Source of the DNA: Chelatococcus sp. YT9 | Lineage (GTDB): Bacteria > Pseudomonadota > Alphaproteobacteria > Rhizobiales > Beijerinckiaceae | Direction of reading: 5' to 3' | Assembly (NCBI RefSeq): GCF_018398315.1 | Contig: NZ_JAHBRW010000001.1 | Location: 4,038,501 to 4,102,500, forward strand | Length of the DNA stretch: 64,000 nt | Shown: positions 54,580 to 64,000 of the stretch, one piece after another | How positions within the stretch are numbered: the first letter of the stretch is position 1 | How the letters are laid out: the number at the start of each line of letters is the position of its first letter | Program-made: the position numbers and the translations under genes | The notes under the pieces: model-generated | What the model saw: the letters and a program-made list of their open reading frames with translations, nothing else | Databases searched by the model: none | What the model was told of the DNA's origin: nothing

Positions 54580-56493
54580 TCAGAGATCGCTGTTGCCGAA
54601 AGCGTTGTTGATCGCCTGCTGGTTGATGGTGACGCCGAGCTCACTACGCAGCTTGGTGGTATATTCGCTGATCAAATCCTCCCCGACGGCGGTCCGCATC
54701 TGATCGCGAATACGCACCGCGTCGCCAGTCGATGTGATGTAGGGCGGTACGGTCGCCTCGGTCACCACAAACACGACGCGCGCGTCGCCGTTGGTCCCGG
54801 CGGCCGCTGATCCGGCCTTTCCGGCTGGCACGGCGAAGATCTGCGTCACGACCGGCGCGGGTAGATTCCCGCTCGGCGCGCCGCGGGCGAGGCCCGTGGC
54901 TGTCTGGACCGGCAGGGAAAGCTCGGTGGCGATCGCCTGAATGGCTTCACCCTTGTTGAGGCGCTCGACCAGAGACCGCGCCTTGTCGGACAGCGCCTTC
55001 GCAATCGCGTCTTCGCGCCAACGCGTCAGCACCTGGTCGCGTACCTCGGCGAGAGGGCGCTCGCGAGCGGGATCAACACCACGCACGTCGAACCACTCAT
55101 AACCTCCGTCGCTCAGCCGGATCGCCTCATTGTCCGCGCCGACGTCAGACGCGAAGATCGCATTCAGAAGCGCCGTATTGCCGGCAACGCCAGGGATGGG
55201 TTGGCCGTTCTTGTCATTTCCCGCCTGATCCACCGCGGCGATCGTCTGTGCGGTGAGGCCAAATTCCGTGGCGATGTCGGTGAGGGGCTTGGCCGCCAGA
55301 CGCTGGTCCTCGATCCGGTCATGAATATCGTTCATCTGGTTCTGCGCGGTGGAGCGGGCGATCCCTTGCCGGATCTCCGCGGCGACGGCCTCGAGCGGCT
55401 TCACCGATGCCGGCTCAATGGCGGTGACGCGCACGATCACCGGCCCGAACCGGCCTTCGATCGCGCCGCTGGCGACGCCTTGCGCGAGGGAGAACACTGC
55501 ATCCGCCACCGCAGTATCGATCAGTTCGCTCTTCGCAAATGTCCCGAAGGCGATATCCTTGTCCGCGAGCCCCCGCTCCGCGGCAATGGCCTCGAACGTG
55601 GTGCCGCCTGCGAGCTTCGCCGCTGCAGCCTGGGCATCGGCCAGATTGGGGAAGGTGATACGCTCGACCGTGCGACGCTCCGGCGTACCGAAACGGGTGG
55701 CTTTGTCCGCCTCGTAGACGCGGCTGACTTCCGCCTCGGAAACCGCGTCCGGCTTTGCCAGCGCTTCGGGGGTCAAGGTGAGCGTAACGACGCTGCGGTA
55801 TTCCGGCGCGCGGAAAACCGCCTTTCGGGCGTCGAACCACGTTTGCAGGGCCGCCTCGTCGGGATCGGCAATCGTGCCCACGCTCGCCGCGGGCAGAATG
55901 ATATAGGACGCCGCGCGCCGCTCCGCGCCATAACGATACACCGCTTCCTGGAGGGCAATCGGCGTCTCGAGCGCGCCCATCACCCCCTCCAGCAACTGCC
56001 GGCGAATGATGACCGCGCGCTGGTCCCTGAGGTAGGAGGCCTCGGTCAACCCGTTGTAGCGCAGCAATTCATCGAAGCGACGGCGGTCGAACTGACCGGC
56101 CGCATTGCGGAAGACCGGGTCGTCCATGACGGCCCGCGCGAGATCCGCATCGGAGATGGAGAGCCCGAGCTGCGTGGCGCGAGCATCCAGCGCCGCTTCG
56201 TTGATCAGCTTGTTGAGAACCTGCTGCTCGAGGCCGATCCGCCGTGCCATTTCATTGCTGATCGGCTGCCGCAGCTGCTGTTGCAAACGCTGCAGATCGT
56301 TCTGATACGTGTTGCGCAGCGTCTGAACCGTGATTTCCGTCTCGCCCACATTCGCCGCGGTGTTGGCCGCATAGCCTCGAAAAATGTCGCCGACGCCCCA
56401 TAGACCGAAGGACAAGATGAGAAAGCCGAACAAGATGGCAATGATGGCACGGCCAATGATCGATTTTCCGGCGTTGCGAAAACTGTTCAACAT
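54580..56493 (-). CDS. ppiD: PpiD-like periplasmic peptidyl-prolyl isomerase/chaperone
   Basis: A 637-residue inner-membrane-anchored folding factor. The start MLNSFRNAGKSIIGRAIIAI and helix ILFGFLILSFGLWGVGDIF (about residues 15-37) form the anchor; a SurA-type N-terminal chaperone domain follows (about 45-165: GETEITVQTLRNTYQNDLQR, SISDADLARAVMDDPVF). A parvulin-like PPIase domain lies near 270-370 (FPNLADAQAAAAKLAGGTTF, FGTFAKSELIDTAVADAVFS, FGPVIVRVTAIEPASV). Key parvulin residues are weakly conserved, as in other PpiD proteins. It is divergent from tpiA. In this order, relatives often have it directly before trpE. Confidence 0.92.
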   Translation of the reverse strand: MLNSFRNAGKSIIGRAIIAILFGFLILSFGLWGVGDIFRGYAANTAANVGETEITVQTLRNTYQNDLQRLQQQLRQPISNEMARRIGLEQQVLNKLINEAALDARATQLGLSISDADLARAVMDDPVFRNAAGQFDRRRFDELLRYNGLTEASYLRDQRAVIIRRQLLEGVMGALETPIALQEAVYRYGAERRAASYIILPAASVGTIADPDEAALQTWFDARKAVFRAPEYRSVVTLTLTPEALAKPDAVSEAEVSRVYEADKATRFGTPERRTVERITFPNLADAQAAAAKLAGGTTFEAIAAERGLADKDIAFGTFAKSELIDTAVADAVFSLAQGVASGAIEGRFGPVIVRVTAIEPASVKPLEAVAAEIRQGIARSTAQNQMNDIHDRIEDQRLAAKPLTDIATEFGLTAQTIAAVDQAGNDKNGQPIPGVAGNTALLNAIFASDVGADNEAIRLSDGGYEWFDVRGVDPARERPLAEVRDQVLTRWREDAIAKALSDKARSLVERLNKGEAIQAIATELSLPVQTATGLARGAPSGNLPAPVVTQIFAVPAGKAGSAAAGTNGDARVVFVVTEATVPPYITSTGDAVRIRDQMRTAVGEDLISEYTTKLRSELGVTINQQAINNAFGNSDL

Positions 56494-56847
56494 GAGGAGC
56501 GGGGTCCGGTCTTAATCAGCGAGACGTTGGTGGTGACTGGGCACAGCCGAACTCGACCCGTCAGGCAGGCCTGACCGAGCAAGGTGGCGGATCATAGAGA
56601 GCGCGCTCCTGAGCCGCAATGGACAAAGGCATCTCGTGGCGTCAGGTCTATGTGAAAGTCCGCGCGGCAGGAACGCTACTGTAGCTCGGCGTCTCCTGCC
56701 ATCTTGGGCTTGAGCCGATCTTCTTGGGTGTGAGCCAATCGAAAGGTCGGATGAACGAAACTCCCGGGTGAACCAGACTAGGCGATGCCGCCCGCACGGG
56801 TTAAGGATCGATTCGATCGAAAACATTGACGACAAGGAAAATGCTTC
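56494..56847. other. Divergent intergenic region ppiD / tpiA
   Basis: 354 bases between divergently transcribed genes; must contain both promoters. No gene, strong palindrome or convincing promoter pair was recognised. Confidence 0.5.
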
Positions 56848-57621
56848 ATGGCTGGTGGTCATCTGCGTCATCTCGTGGCTGGAAACTGGAAGATGAACGG
56901 GTTCAAGGGTTCCACGGATGTGCTGGATGCGGTGATCAAGGCCCATGACGCCGGGCTGGCGGCGAGAGCCGACCTGATGATCTGCCCCCCAGCCACCCTC
57001 ATCGCCGCATTTGCCGCGAAGGCCAGCGGCTCGGCTGTCTCTATCGGCGGGCAGGATTGCCACGCGGAACCCTCCGGGGCTTTCACGGGCGACATCGCGG
57101 CGGAAATGATTGCGGATGCCGGGGGATCAGCGGTCATCGTTGGCCACTCTGAGCGGCGCACCCTCCACGGCGAAAGCGACGCAGATGTGCGGGCGAAGGC
57201 CGAAGCGGCATGGCGTGCCGGGCTTCTGCCTATCGTCTGCGTCGGCGAGACGCGCCAGGAGCGCGACGCCGGCGACGCCCTTGCCGTGGTGGCACGACAG
57301 ATCGACGGCTCGTTGCCGGACACGCTCCCCGGTGACGTGGTTGTCGCCTATGAGCCCGTCTGGGCGATCGGTACGGGTCTCACGCCAACATCGGCCGACG
57401 TGGCCGAGATGCATGGCGCCATCCGCCGTCAGCTCGTCGAGCGCTATGGCGAGGCAGGGGCTGCCGTGCGACTGCTCTACGGCGGATCGGTCAAGCCCGC
57501 CAATGCCGCCGAGCTTATGGCCGTGCCGAATGTGAACGGTGCGCTGGTCGGCGGCGCGAGCCTGGTTGCGGATGACTTCCTTGCGATTGCCAAGGCCTGT
57601 GGTGCCCCGGCAGGCCCTTGA
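56848..57621 (+). CDS. tpiA: Triosephosphate isomerase
   Basis: Interconverts dihydroxyacetone phosphate and glyceraldehyde 3-phosphate. The 257-residue TIM-barrel enzyme has all catalytic residues: Asn13 and Lys15 in GNWKMN, His100 in IVGHSERR, and Glu169 in [12 protein letters not shown] (the hinged loop follows). [15 protein letters not shown] gives the phosphate-binding end. The gene order tpiA-secG-pyrG is standard in Hyphomicrobiales. Confidence 0.97.
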   Translation: MAGGHLRHLVAGNWKMNGFKGSTDVLDAVIKAHDAGLAARADLMICPPATLIAAFAAKASGSAVSIGGQDCHAEPSGAFTGDIAAEMIADAGGSAVIVGHSERRTLHGESDADVRAKAEAAWRAGLLPIVCVGETRQERDAGDALAVVARQIDGSLPDTLPGDVVVAYEPVWAIGTGLTPTSADVAEMHGAIRRQLVERYGEAGAAVRLLYGGSVKPANAAELMAVPNVNGALVGGASLVADDFLAIAKACGAPAGP

Positions 57622-57788
57622 TCTCGCGCAGTCGCGTCACGATCTGCCGTCTCGGCAGGGAAGCCCTGCACACCACGCGGGCAATTCTCCCGCGCTATGG
57701 TCTTTCCTCGCGCGGGGGGACTGTGTTAGAGCGGCACAAATGAATCGAGCCTGGCCGGCGGTGCCCGTGCCGGGCGTTGGATGTTGAC

Positions 57789-58232
57789 ATGCAAACCGTT
57801 ATCATCGTCATCCACCTCTTTGTTGTCATCGCGCTGGTCGGTGTGGTGCTTTTGCAGCGCTCCGAAGGGGGCGGCCTTGGCATGGGCGGCGGTGGCGTTT
57901 CAGGCTTCATGACGGGCCGCGGCCAGACCAATGCGCTGACCCGCACGACTGCCATCCTTGCGACCATCTTCTTCCTGACGAGCCTCGGCCTGTCAGTGAT
58001 GGCGAGCATGCAGCGCGGCCAGCGTTCGATCTTCGATTCCGTCCCGGGTGGAGCACCCGCGGCTGTTCCGGGCGCACCGGGCGCACCAGGTGCGGGCGGC
58101 GGCGTGCTCGATCAACTTCGTCAGATGCAGGGCGACCAGCCATCAGCGCCTCCCGCGCCGGCTCAGGCTCCGGCCCCGCAACCGGCGGCACCGCCTGCGC
58201 CGTCGACGCCTCAGGTGCCCGGCTCGCAATGA
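57789..58232 (+). CDS. secG: Preprotein translocase subunit SecG
   Basis: SecG is a small inner-membrane subunit of the SecYEG channel. The 147-residue protein starts MQTVIIVIHLFVVIALVGVVLLQ (first helix; shown here for position only up to residue 20), has the QRSEGGGLGMGGGG motif and the second helix LTRTTAILATIFFLTSLGLS, then a long Pro/Ala/Gln-rich tail, usual in alphaproteobacteria. ATG 57789 is preferred over a TTG at 57777. A GC-rich hairpin follows the stop. Confidence 0.92.
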   Translation: MQTVIIVIHLFVVIALVGVVLLQRSEGGGLGMGGGGVSGFMTGRGQTNALTRTTAILATIFFLTSLGLSVMASMQRGQRSIFDSVPGGAPAAVPGAPGAPGAGGGVLDQLRQMQGDQPSAPPAPAQAPAPQPAAPPAPSTPQVPGSQ

Positions 58233-58243
58233 GCCGGACGCCG

Positions 58244-58263
58244 GCCGCGCTGCGGCGCCTTTT
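58244..58263 (+). terminator. Terminator-like hairpin after secG
   Basis: GCCGC (58244-58248), loop GCT, GCGGC (58252-58256), followed by GCCTTTT. A short but GC-rich stem with a 4-T run, 11 bases past the secG stop. Confidence 0.65.
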
Positions 58264-58403
58264 CTGATCTTCGCGACTGGCCGGGCCGAAAGGGTCCTTG
58301 ATATGCGCGCGATGCGCAGGATCAGCGCTGGTTTGCGAGTATGTACATATTTTCGCCTGGATTGGTCCTATGACCACTCCCCGAATCGATCGCGATAGAG
58401 TAA

Positions 58404-60043
<1,640 letters not shown>

Positions 60044-60044
<1 letters not shown>

Positions 60045-60934
60045 TGGTCGGCCATCCCCGCGGAATCGACCATCTCGTCGTGGCTGTCCACGATCTCGAC
60101 GCGGCTGCCGCCTTCTACGAGGCGCTCGGTTTTACGGTCGGGGCACGCAACCGGCATCCTTGGGGCACCGAGAACCGGATCGTCCAGTTCCACGGCTCCT
60201 TCATCGAGCTTATCACGGTGGGCGAGGGGGCGGTCATCGCCCCGCACGGTGAGCGGAAATTCAGCTTCGGCGCCTTCGTTCGCGACAGTCTCGCGCGCGG
60301 CGAGGGGTTGGCGATGCTCGTGCTCGAAAGCCGCAACGCGCCGGACGACGCACTCGAATTCGCCGCCGCCGGGATCGGCAATTTCGAGACTTTTTTCTTC
60401 GAAAGGCATGCGCGCCGCCCCGATGGCGGGGAGACGACCGTTGCCTTCACTCTGGCCTTCGCCCAAGACGATCGTGCCCCACGATGTGGGTTTTTCGTTT
60501 GTCAGCAGCACTTCCCGGAAAACTTCTGGAACCCGGCATTCCAGAACCACGCCAACGGGGCCCGGGGCATCTCTGCGGCCGTCATGACGGCGGAAAATCC
60601 CACCGACCACCATATCTTCCTGTCTGCCTTCACGGGGCAGCGGGATCTGCACGCAACATCGCTCGGTGTTTCCGCGGAACTGCCCCGGGGTCGCCTCGAC
60701 ATTCTCTCCACGGACGCCTTCCGCAGCCTCTACGGCATGGCTGGCCCGGTGGCGGAAGAGGTCTTCGTGGCCTATGCGGTTGCGGTTGACGATCTAGGCG
60801 CCGTGGCCGAGCGGCTCGCCAAAGCCGGTATCCCGTCGCGCATGGCGGGGCCTCGTCTGACAGTGGCCGCGCCAGACGCCTACGGCGTCACGATCGCATT
60901 TGAGCCCGCGGGACGCGGCGGCGAGAAAACATAG
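60044..60934 (+). CDS. VOC-superfamily (glyoxalase-like) protein
   Basis: 296 residues, starting HPRGIDHLVVAVHDLDAAAA, the classic first strand and helix of a vicinal-oxygen-chelate domain (His near residue 10), followed by FYEALGFTVGARNRHPWGTE. A second VOC half is seen with RGISAAVMTAENPTDHHIF and later VAYAVAVDDLGAVAERLAKA. Sequence style resembles the Glyoxalase_3-type proteins. It is translationally coupled to pyrG (TGATG), which may be chance operon membership. Reaction unknown. Confidence 0.8.
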
Positions 60935-60969
60935 CGCCGGGGTGACGTGGCGCATACGCGGGGGCAACG

Positions 60970-61374
60970 ATGGACGGTATCCTTCTGGTCAATTTCATCG
61001 ACTTTCTCGTCGATTTTGTCATTTCGATCATCCTGGTTGCGCTCTATCTAGCCGTCTACACCTTTGCCACGACTCACAACGAGTTCGAGCTCATCCGGCG
61101 CAACGTTGTCTCGGCGGCGCTGTCCCTAGGCCTCAGCCTGGTCGGTTTCGCCCTGCCGCTTTCAAGCGCCATCGTCAATACGACGACCGTTCTTGCGCTG
61201 GTCCTCTGGGGCATCATCGCGCTTGTCGTGCAGATCATCGTCTATTGGCTCGTGCGCATTCTCGTCCCCAATTTGACGGAGCGCATCGCAAAGGGCGAGA
61301 TCGCTGCTGCATGTCTCCTCGGCGCGGCCTCGCTGTCGGCAGGCATTATCAATTCTGCCTGCATGACGTTCTAA
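60970..61374 (+). CDS. DUF350-type small membrane protein
   Basis: 134 residues with four predicted helices and few charged residues: FIDFLVDFVISIILVALYLA, ALSLGLSLVGFALPLSSAIV, VLALVLWGIIALVVQIIVYW, and a C-terminal EIAAACLLGAASLSAGIINS. The repeat of two similar helix pairs (ALSLGLSLVGFALPL against ACLLGAASLSAGIIN) is a known pattern of the DUF350 family. Role unknown. It lies between the VOC gene and the TPP-controlled thiamine operon. Confidence 0.8.
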   Translation: MDGILLVNFIDFLVDFVISIILVALYLAVYTFATTHNEFELIRRNVVSAALSLGLSLVGFALPLSSAIVNTTTVLALVLWGIIALVVQIIVYWLVRILVPNLTERIAKGEIAAACLLGAASLSAGIINSACMTF

Positions 61375-61428
61375 CCGTCGCCATAAGGCTTGCGGTTCAT
61401 GCCTGAAGCCCTCATTTTAGGAAGACAT

Positions 61429-61504
61429 GGCTTGGGGTGCCTCGCTTCGCGGGGCTGAGAACATACCCATCGAACCTGTCTGGGTCATGCCAGCGTAGGG
61501 AGCC
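61429..61504 (+). promoter_or_regulatory. TPP riboswitch (THI element)
   Basis: All conserved blocks of the thiamine-pyrophosphate aptamer are present in order: GGGGTGCC (61434-61441), a short GC arm, GGGGCTGAGA (61451-61460), ACCC, GAACCTG, CTGGGTCATGCCAGCGTAGG. GGCT at 61429-61432 pairs with AGCC at 61501-61504 to close the P1 stem. The thiO ribosome-binding site AGGGAG (61497-61502) is itself inside the 3' strand, so ligand binding should directly block translation. The thiO ATG is 4 bases past the P1 stem. Confidence 0.95.
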
Positions 61505-61508
61505 GCGA

Positions 61509-62660
61509 ATGGTTCAAGATAATTCCGCGCGTCAGGACAAGGTCGCTATCATAGGGGCGGGCGTTATTGGCCTGTCCATCGCTTGGCGGCTCGCGCAGCG
61601 TGGCCTTGCCGTCACGGTCTTCGACAAGGGCGGCGCAGGACAGGGCGCGAGCCACGCGGCTGCCGGCATGCTGGCCGCATGCGCCGAAATCGAGCCCTCT
61701 GAGGAGCGGTTGCTGTTGCTTAACCGAGCGAGCCAGGCGCTCTGGCCTGAGTTTGCTGCCGAACTGGAAGCGGCGAGCGGCGAGCAGGTGGAACTGCGGT
61801 CCGAAGGCACGCTCATGGTTGCACTGACCGCTGACGACGCCGCGAAGCTCCGCAACCATGCGGAGCTACAGAGGCGACTTGGGTTGCCGGTTTCGTGGCT
61901 GAGCGGCCGCGACCTTAGACGGTTGGAGCCTGCGCTCGCTCCGGGGATCGCGGGGGGCATCTCCTCGCCGGAGGATCATCAGGTCGACAATCGCAAGCTT
62001 GCGCGAGCCTTGCGCCTGGCGGCACTCCGCGCAGGCGTCACGCTGGTTGAGAATACGCCCGTGGACGGCTTGTCCATGAGGGAGGGCCGCGTTGACGGCG
62101 TCAACACGGCCGCCGGCCTCCACGAAGCGGGCAGGGTCGTACTGGCGGCTGGCCCTTGGTCCCGGACCATCCCTGGCCTTCCGGCGGAGGCGCGACCGGC
62201 GGTGCGTCCGGTAAAAGGCCAGATGCTGGCGCTCGCGATGGATCCAGCGGCGCCGCTCCTGCGCCATGTGGTCTGGGCGCCTGGCGTCTATCTCGTGCCG
62301 CGCCTGGATGGCCGCCTCATTGTCGGCGCGACGGTGGAGGAGAAGGGATTCGATGCGGCGGTCACCGCCGGCGGGCTCTTGTCCCTGCTCCACGCGGCAT
62401 GGCGCGCGCTTCCCGGCATAGAGGAGCTGCCGGTTGTCGAGACCTGGGTGGGGCACCGTCCCGGGAGCCGTGATGACGCTCCGATCCTCGGCGCCGGACC
62501 GGTCGCAGGGCTCGTCTATGCAACGGGGCACCATCGCAACGGGATCCTGCTGACGCCGATCACGGCCAAGCTGATCAGCGATTTCATCTTGGGCGGCACG
62601 ATCGATCCGCTGGCCGAACCGTTTGCCTTCGCCCGCTTCATGCGCGCGGCGGCCGCATGA
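61509..62660 (+). CDS. thiO: Glycine oxidase ThiO (thiamine biosynthesis)
   Basis: FAD-dependent oxidase that makes the dehydroglycine used to build the thiazole ring. The 383-residue protein has the dinucleotide motif VAIIGAGVIGLSIAWRLAQR near the N-terminus, the ASHAAAGMLAACAEIEPSEE motif, and C-terminal GLVYATGHHRNGILLTPITA. Start 61509 (MVQDNSARQDK) lies directly after the TPP riboswitch. First gene of thiO-thiS-thiG-thiE. Confidence 0.93.
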   Translation: MVQDNSARQDKVAIIGAGVIGLSIAWRLAQRGLAVTVFDKGGAGQGASHAAAGMLAACAEIEPSEERLLLLNRASQALWPEFAAELEAASGEQVELRSEGTLMVALTADDAAKLRNHAELQRRLGLPVSWLSGRDLRRLEPALAPGIAGGISSPEDHQVDNRKLARALRLAALRAGVTLVENTPVDGLSMREGRVDGVNTAAGLHEAGRVVLAAGPWSRTIPGLPAEARPAVRPVKGQMLALAMDPAAPLLRHVVWAPGVYLVPRLDGRLIVGATVEEKGFDAAVTAGGLLSLLHAAWRALPGIEELPVVETWVGHRPGSRDDAPILGAGPVAGLVYATGHHRNGILLTPITAKLISDFILGGTIDPLAEPFAFARFMRAAAA

Positions 62661-62769
62661 GCGATCCCCACCTGAAAGATCTTGGTTGTCCAGGCCACGG
62701 CCTGATTAGGAAGCGGCACGGCGGCGAGACCCTTCGAACTTAAGCCGAGTACCGCTTGGAGTTGAAAAG

Positions 62770-62976
62770 ATGCCTGAACTCATCCGCGTGAATGGCGAGG
62801 AAGCCCCCCTCGAGGTGGCAACTGTCGCGGAGCTCGTGGCGAGCCGCGTCGCCCCTGAGGCGCGCGGTATAGCGGTGGCCCTCAACGGCGCCGTTCTCCC
62901 CAAAACGAAATGGCCGGAGACGCACCTTGCCGCGGGGGACCGCGTGGAAATCGTGCATGCTCGGCAGGGAGGTTGA
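62770..62976 (+). CDS. thiS: Sulfur carrier protein ThiS
   Basis: 68 residues, ubiquitin-like sulfur carrier. It begins MPELIRVNGEEAPLEVATVA, contains GIAVALNGAVLPKTKW, ends in the essential C-terminal Gly-Gly (HARQGG) that is thiocarboxylated, and is followed three bases later by thiG. Small size and C-terminal GG make the call secure. Confidence 0.94.
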   Translation: MPELIRVNGEEAPLEVATVAELVASRVAPEARGIAVALNGAVLPKTKWPETHLAAGDRVEIVHARQGG

Positions 62977-62979
62977 TCG

Positions 62980-63777
62980 ATGAACACCCTGTCTCCTGTC
63001 ACGACGACGGACGATCCGCTCGTTATCGCCGGCCGCCGATTCGAGTCGCGCCTCTTTCTAGGGACAGCCGGTTATCCTAATCAGCAGGTCATGCTCGATG
63101 CGGTGGCCGCAAGCGGCTCGCAGTTTGTCACCGCTTCGGTGCGGCGAATCAGTCTCGACGGCTATGAGGAAAGCCTCATCGACGTATTGGGAGACCGGGT
63201 CGGATTTCTTCCCAACACGGCCGGCTGTCAGACCGCGCGCGACGCCATACTCACAGCGGAACTCGGGCGTGAAGCGCTCGAAACCGACTGGGTGAAACTG
63301 GAGATCATCGGGGACCGCGAGCTGCAATATCCGGATGTCGAGGAACTTTTGATCGCGACCGCCGAACTGACCGCCAAGGGCTTTATCGTGCTCCCCTATT
63401 GCACCGAAGACCCGGTCGCCTGTCGTAAGCTCGCGGATGCCGGCGCCGCCGCCGTGATGCCGCTCGGCTCCCCGATCGGCTCAGGCCTTGGTATTTCCAA
63501 CCCCCATCTCATCGAACTCGTCTGCAGCCGCAGCCCCGTACCAGTCGTGCTCGACGCCGGCATCGGCACCGCCTCGGATGCTGCCTTTGCCATGGAACTC
63601 GGCTGTTCGGCCGTCCTGCTCAACACCGCCGTTTCCCGGGCGGACGACCCGATCAGGATGGCCCGCGCCATGCGCTATGCGGTGGAGGCGGGGCGGCTTG
63701 CGCATCTCGCCGGGCGGATCCCGCGCCGTCGTTATGCCGAACCATCGAGCCCGCAGTTGGGGCTTGTGGAGAGCTGA
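62980..63777 (+). CDS. thiG: Thiazole synthase ThiG
   Basis: Forms the thiazole phosphate from deoxyxylulose 5-phosphate, dehydroglycine and ThiS thiocarboxylate. The 265-residue TIM-barrel enzyme has [44 protein letters not shown], the Schiff-base Lys106 in [49 protein letters not shown] and [20 protein letters not shown]. The stop shares a base with the thiE start. Confidence 0.96.
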   Translation: MNTLSPVTTTDDPLVIAGRRFESRLFLGTAGYPNQQVMLDAVAASGSQFVTASVRRISLDGYEESLIDVLGDRVGFLPNTAGCQTARDAILTAELGREALETDWVKLEIIGDRELQYPDVEELLIATAELTAKGFIVLPYCTEDPVACRKLADAGAAAVMPLGSPIGSGLGISNPHLIELVCSRSPVPVVLDAGIGTASDAAFAMELGCSAVLLNTAVSRADDPIRMARAMRYAVEAGRLAHLAGRIPRRRYAEPSSPQLGLVES

Positions 63778-64000
63778 TGCTACCGCAGCCGCCCTTGCTG
63801 GTGGTGAGCGATCGCGCGCAGGCCTCACGGCCGCTTCCCGAGATCGCGGCGGCTGCCTTCGCCGGCGGCTGCCGGTGGTTCAGCCTGCGCGAAAAGGACT
63901 TACCCGAAGATGCTCAAGTAACACTTCTGCGCGCGATCAAGGCTGAGGCCGAGCCGTTCGGGGCTGTTGTCACCGTTCACGGGGCGCCCGCGGCGGCCGG
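63777..64000 (+). CDS. thiE: Thiamine-phosphate synthase ThiE, N-terminal part (partial)
   Basis: The frame starts at the ATG overlapping the thiG stop (TGATG) and runs open to the window edge, about 74 codons. The translation begins [19 protein letters not shown], has the ThiE-typical FSLREKDLPEDAQVTLL and reaches VVTVHGAP. ThiE couples the thiazole and pyrimidine moieties. Only the first third is present, so catalytic residues cannot all be checked. It is too short to be a normal stand-alone open frame in the window. Confidence 0.88.
   Translation, partial: MLPQPPLLVVSDRAQASRPLPEIAAAAFAGGCRWFSLREKDLPEDAQVTLLRAIKAEAEPFGAVVTVHGAPAAA

Overview
The window reads as chromosomal DNA of a GC-rich alphaproteobacterium, most likely of the order Hyphomicrobiales (Rhizobiales). 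Three things point there: the gene order dnaE / rpsB-tsf-pyrH-frr-uppS-cdsA-rseP-bamA-lpxD-fabZ-lpxA-lpxI-lpxB / gltA-gltX-comEC-lexA / moeA-moaC-trpCDGE-ppiD-tpiA-secG-pyrG; an S2 protein with a C-terminal helix-hairpin-helix tail; and a GTTC-N7-GTTC SOS box in front of lexA. The genus cannot be fixed from the sequence alone. No rRNA, tRNA, CRISPR array, transposase or integrase was seen.

Region 1 (1-24.8 kb) is housekeeping. It holds the 3' end of dnaE, an ABC-F ATPase, the translation cluster rpsB-tsf-pyrH-frr, the envelope cluster uppS-cdsA-rseP-bamA-lpxD-fabZ-lpxA-lpxI-lpxB (undecaprenyl carrier, CDP-diacylglycerol, outer-membrane protein assembly, lipid A), then gltA, gltX, comEC and lexA. 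The dxr gene often found between cdsA and rseP is missing; a 373-base gene-free gap lies there.

Region 2 (about 24.9-48.5 kb) is an accessory island lying between lexA and moeA, which are often close neighbours in related genomes. It contains three ABC uptake loci, none with an ATPase subunit in the window. Locus A (25.2-34.3 kb): dipeptide-type permeases, three tandem 4-oxalocrotonate-tautomerase-like genes (two without the catalytic Pro-1), two paralogous solute-binding proteins, two paralogous M19 dipeptidase-like proteins with altered metal ligands, and an XRE-cupin regulator. Locus B (34.5-40.3 kb): a sugar-type importer, a divergent GntR/LacI-hybrid regulator with matching GTA-N3-TAC palindromes, and a lactonase-like beta-propeller. 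Locus C (40.3-46.4 kb): a peptide-type importer with a D-amino-acid-deacetylase-like amidohydrolase and a SelA/DgaE-like PLP enzyme. At the right edge is a visibly AT-richer berberine-bridge FAD oxidase whose 3' end overlaps that of moeA.

Region 3 (48.5-64 kb) returns to housekeeping: moeA-moaC-trpC-trpD-trpG-trpE and ppiD on the minus strand, then tpiA, secG, pyrG, a VOC protein and a DUF350-type membrane protein on the plus strand. The window ends in a TPP-riboswitch-controlled thiO-thiS-thiG-thiE operon cut off inside thiE.

The most interesting material is locus A, a candidate uptake-and-processing system for an unknown amide or peptide-like compound. Next come the signals that link its promoters, and the repeated absence of ABC ATPases.
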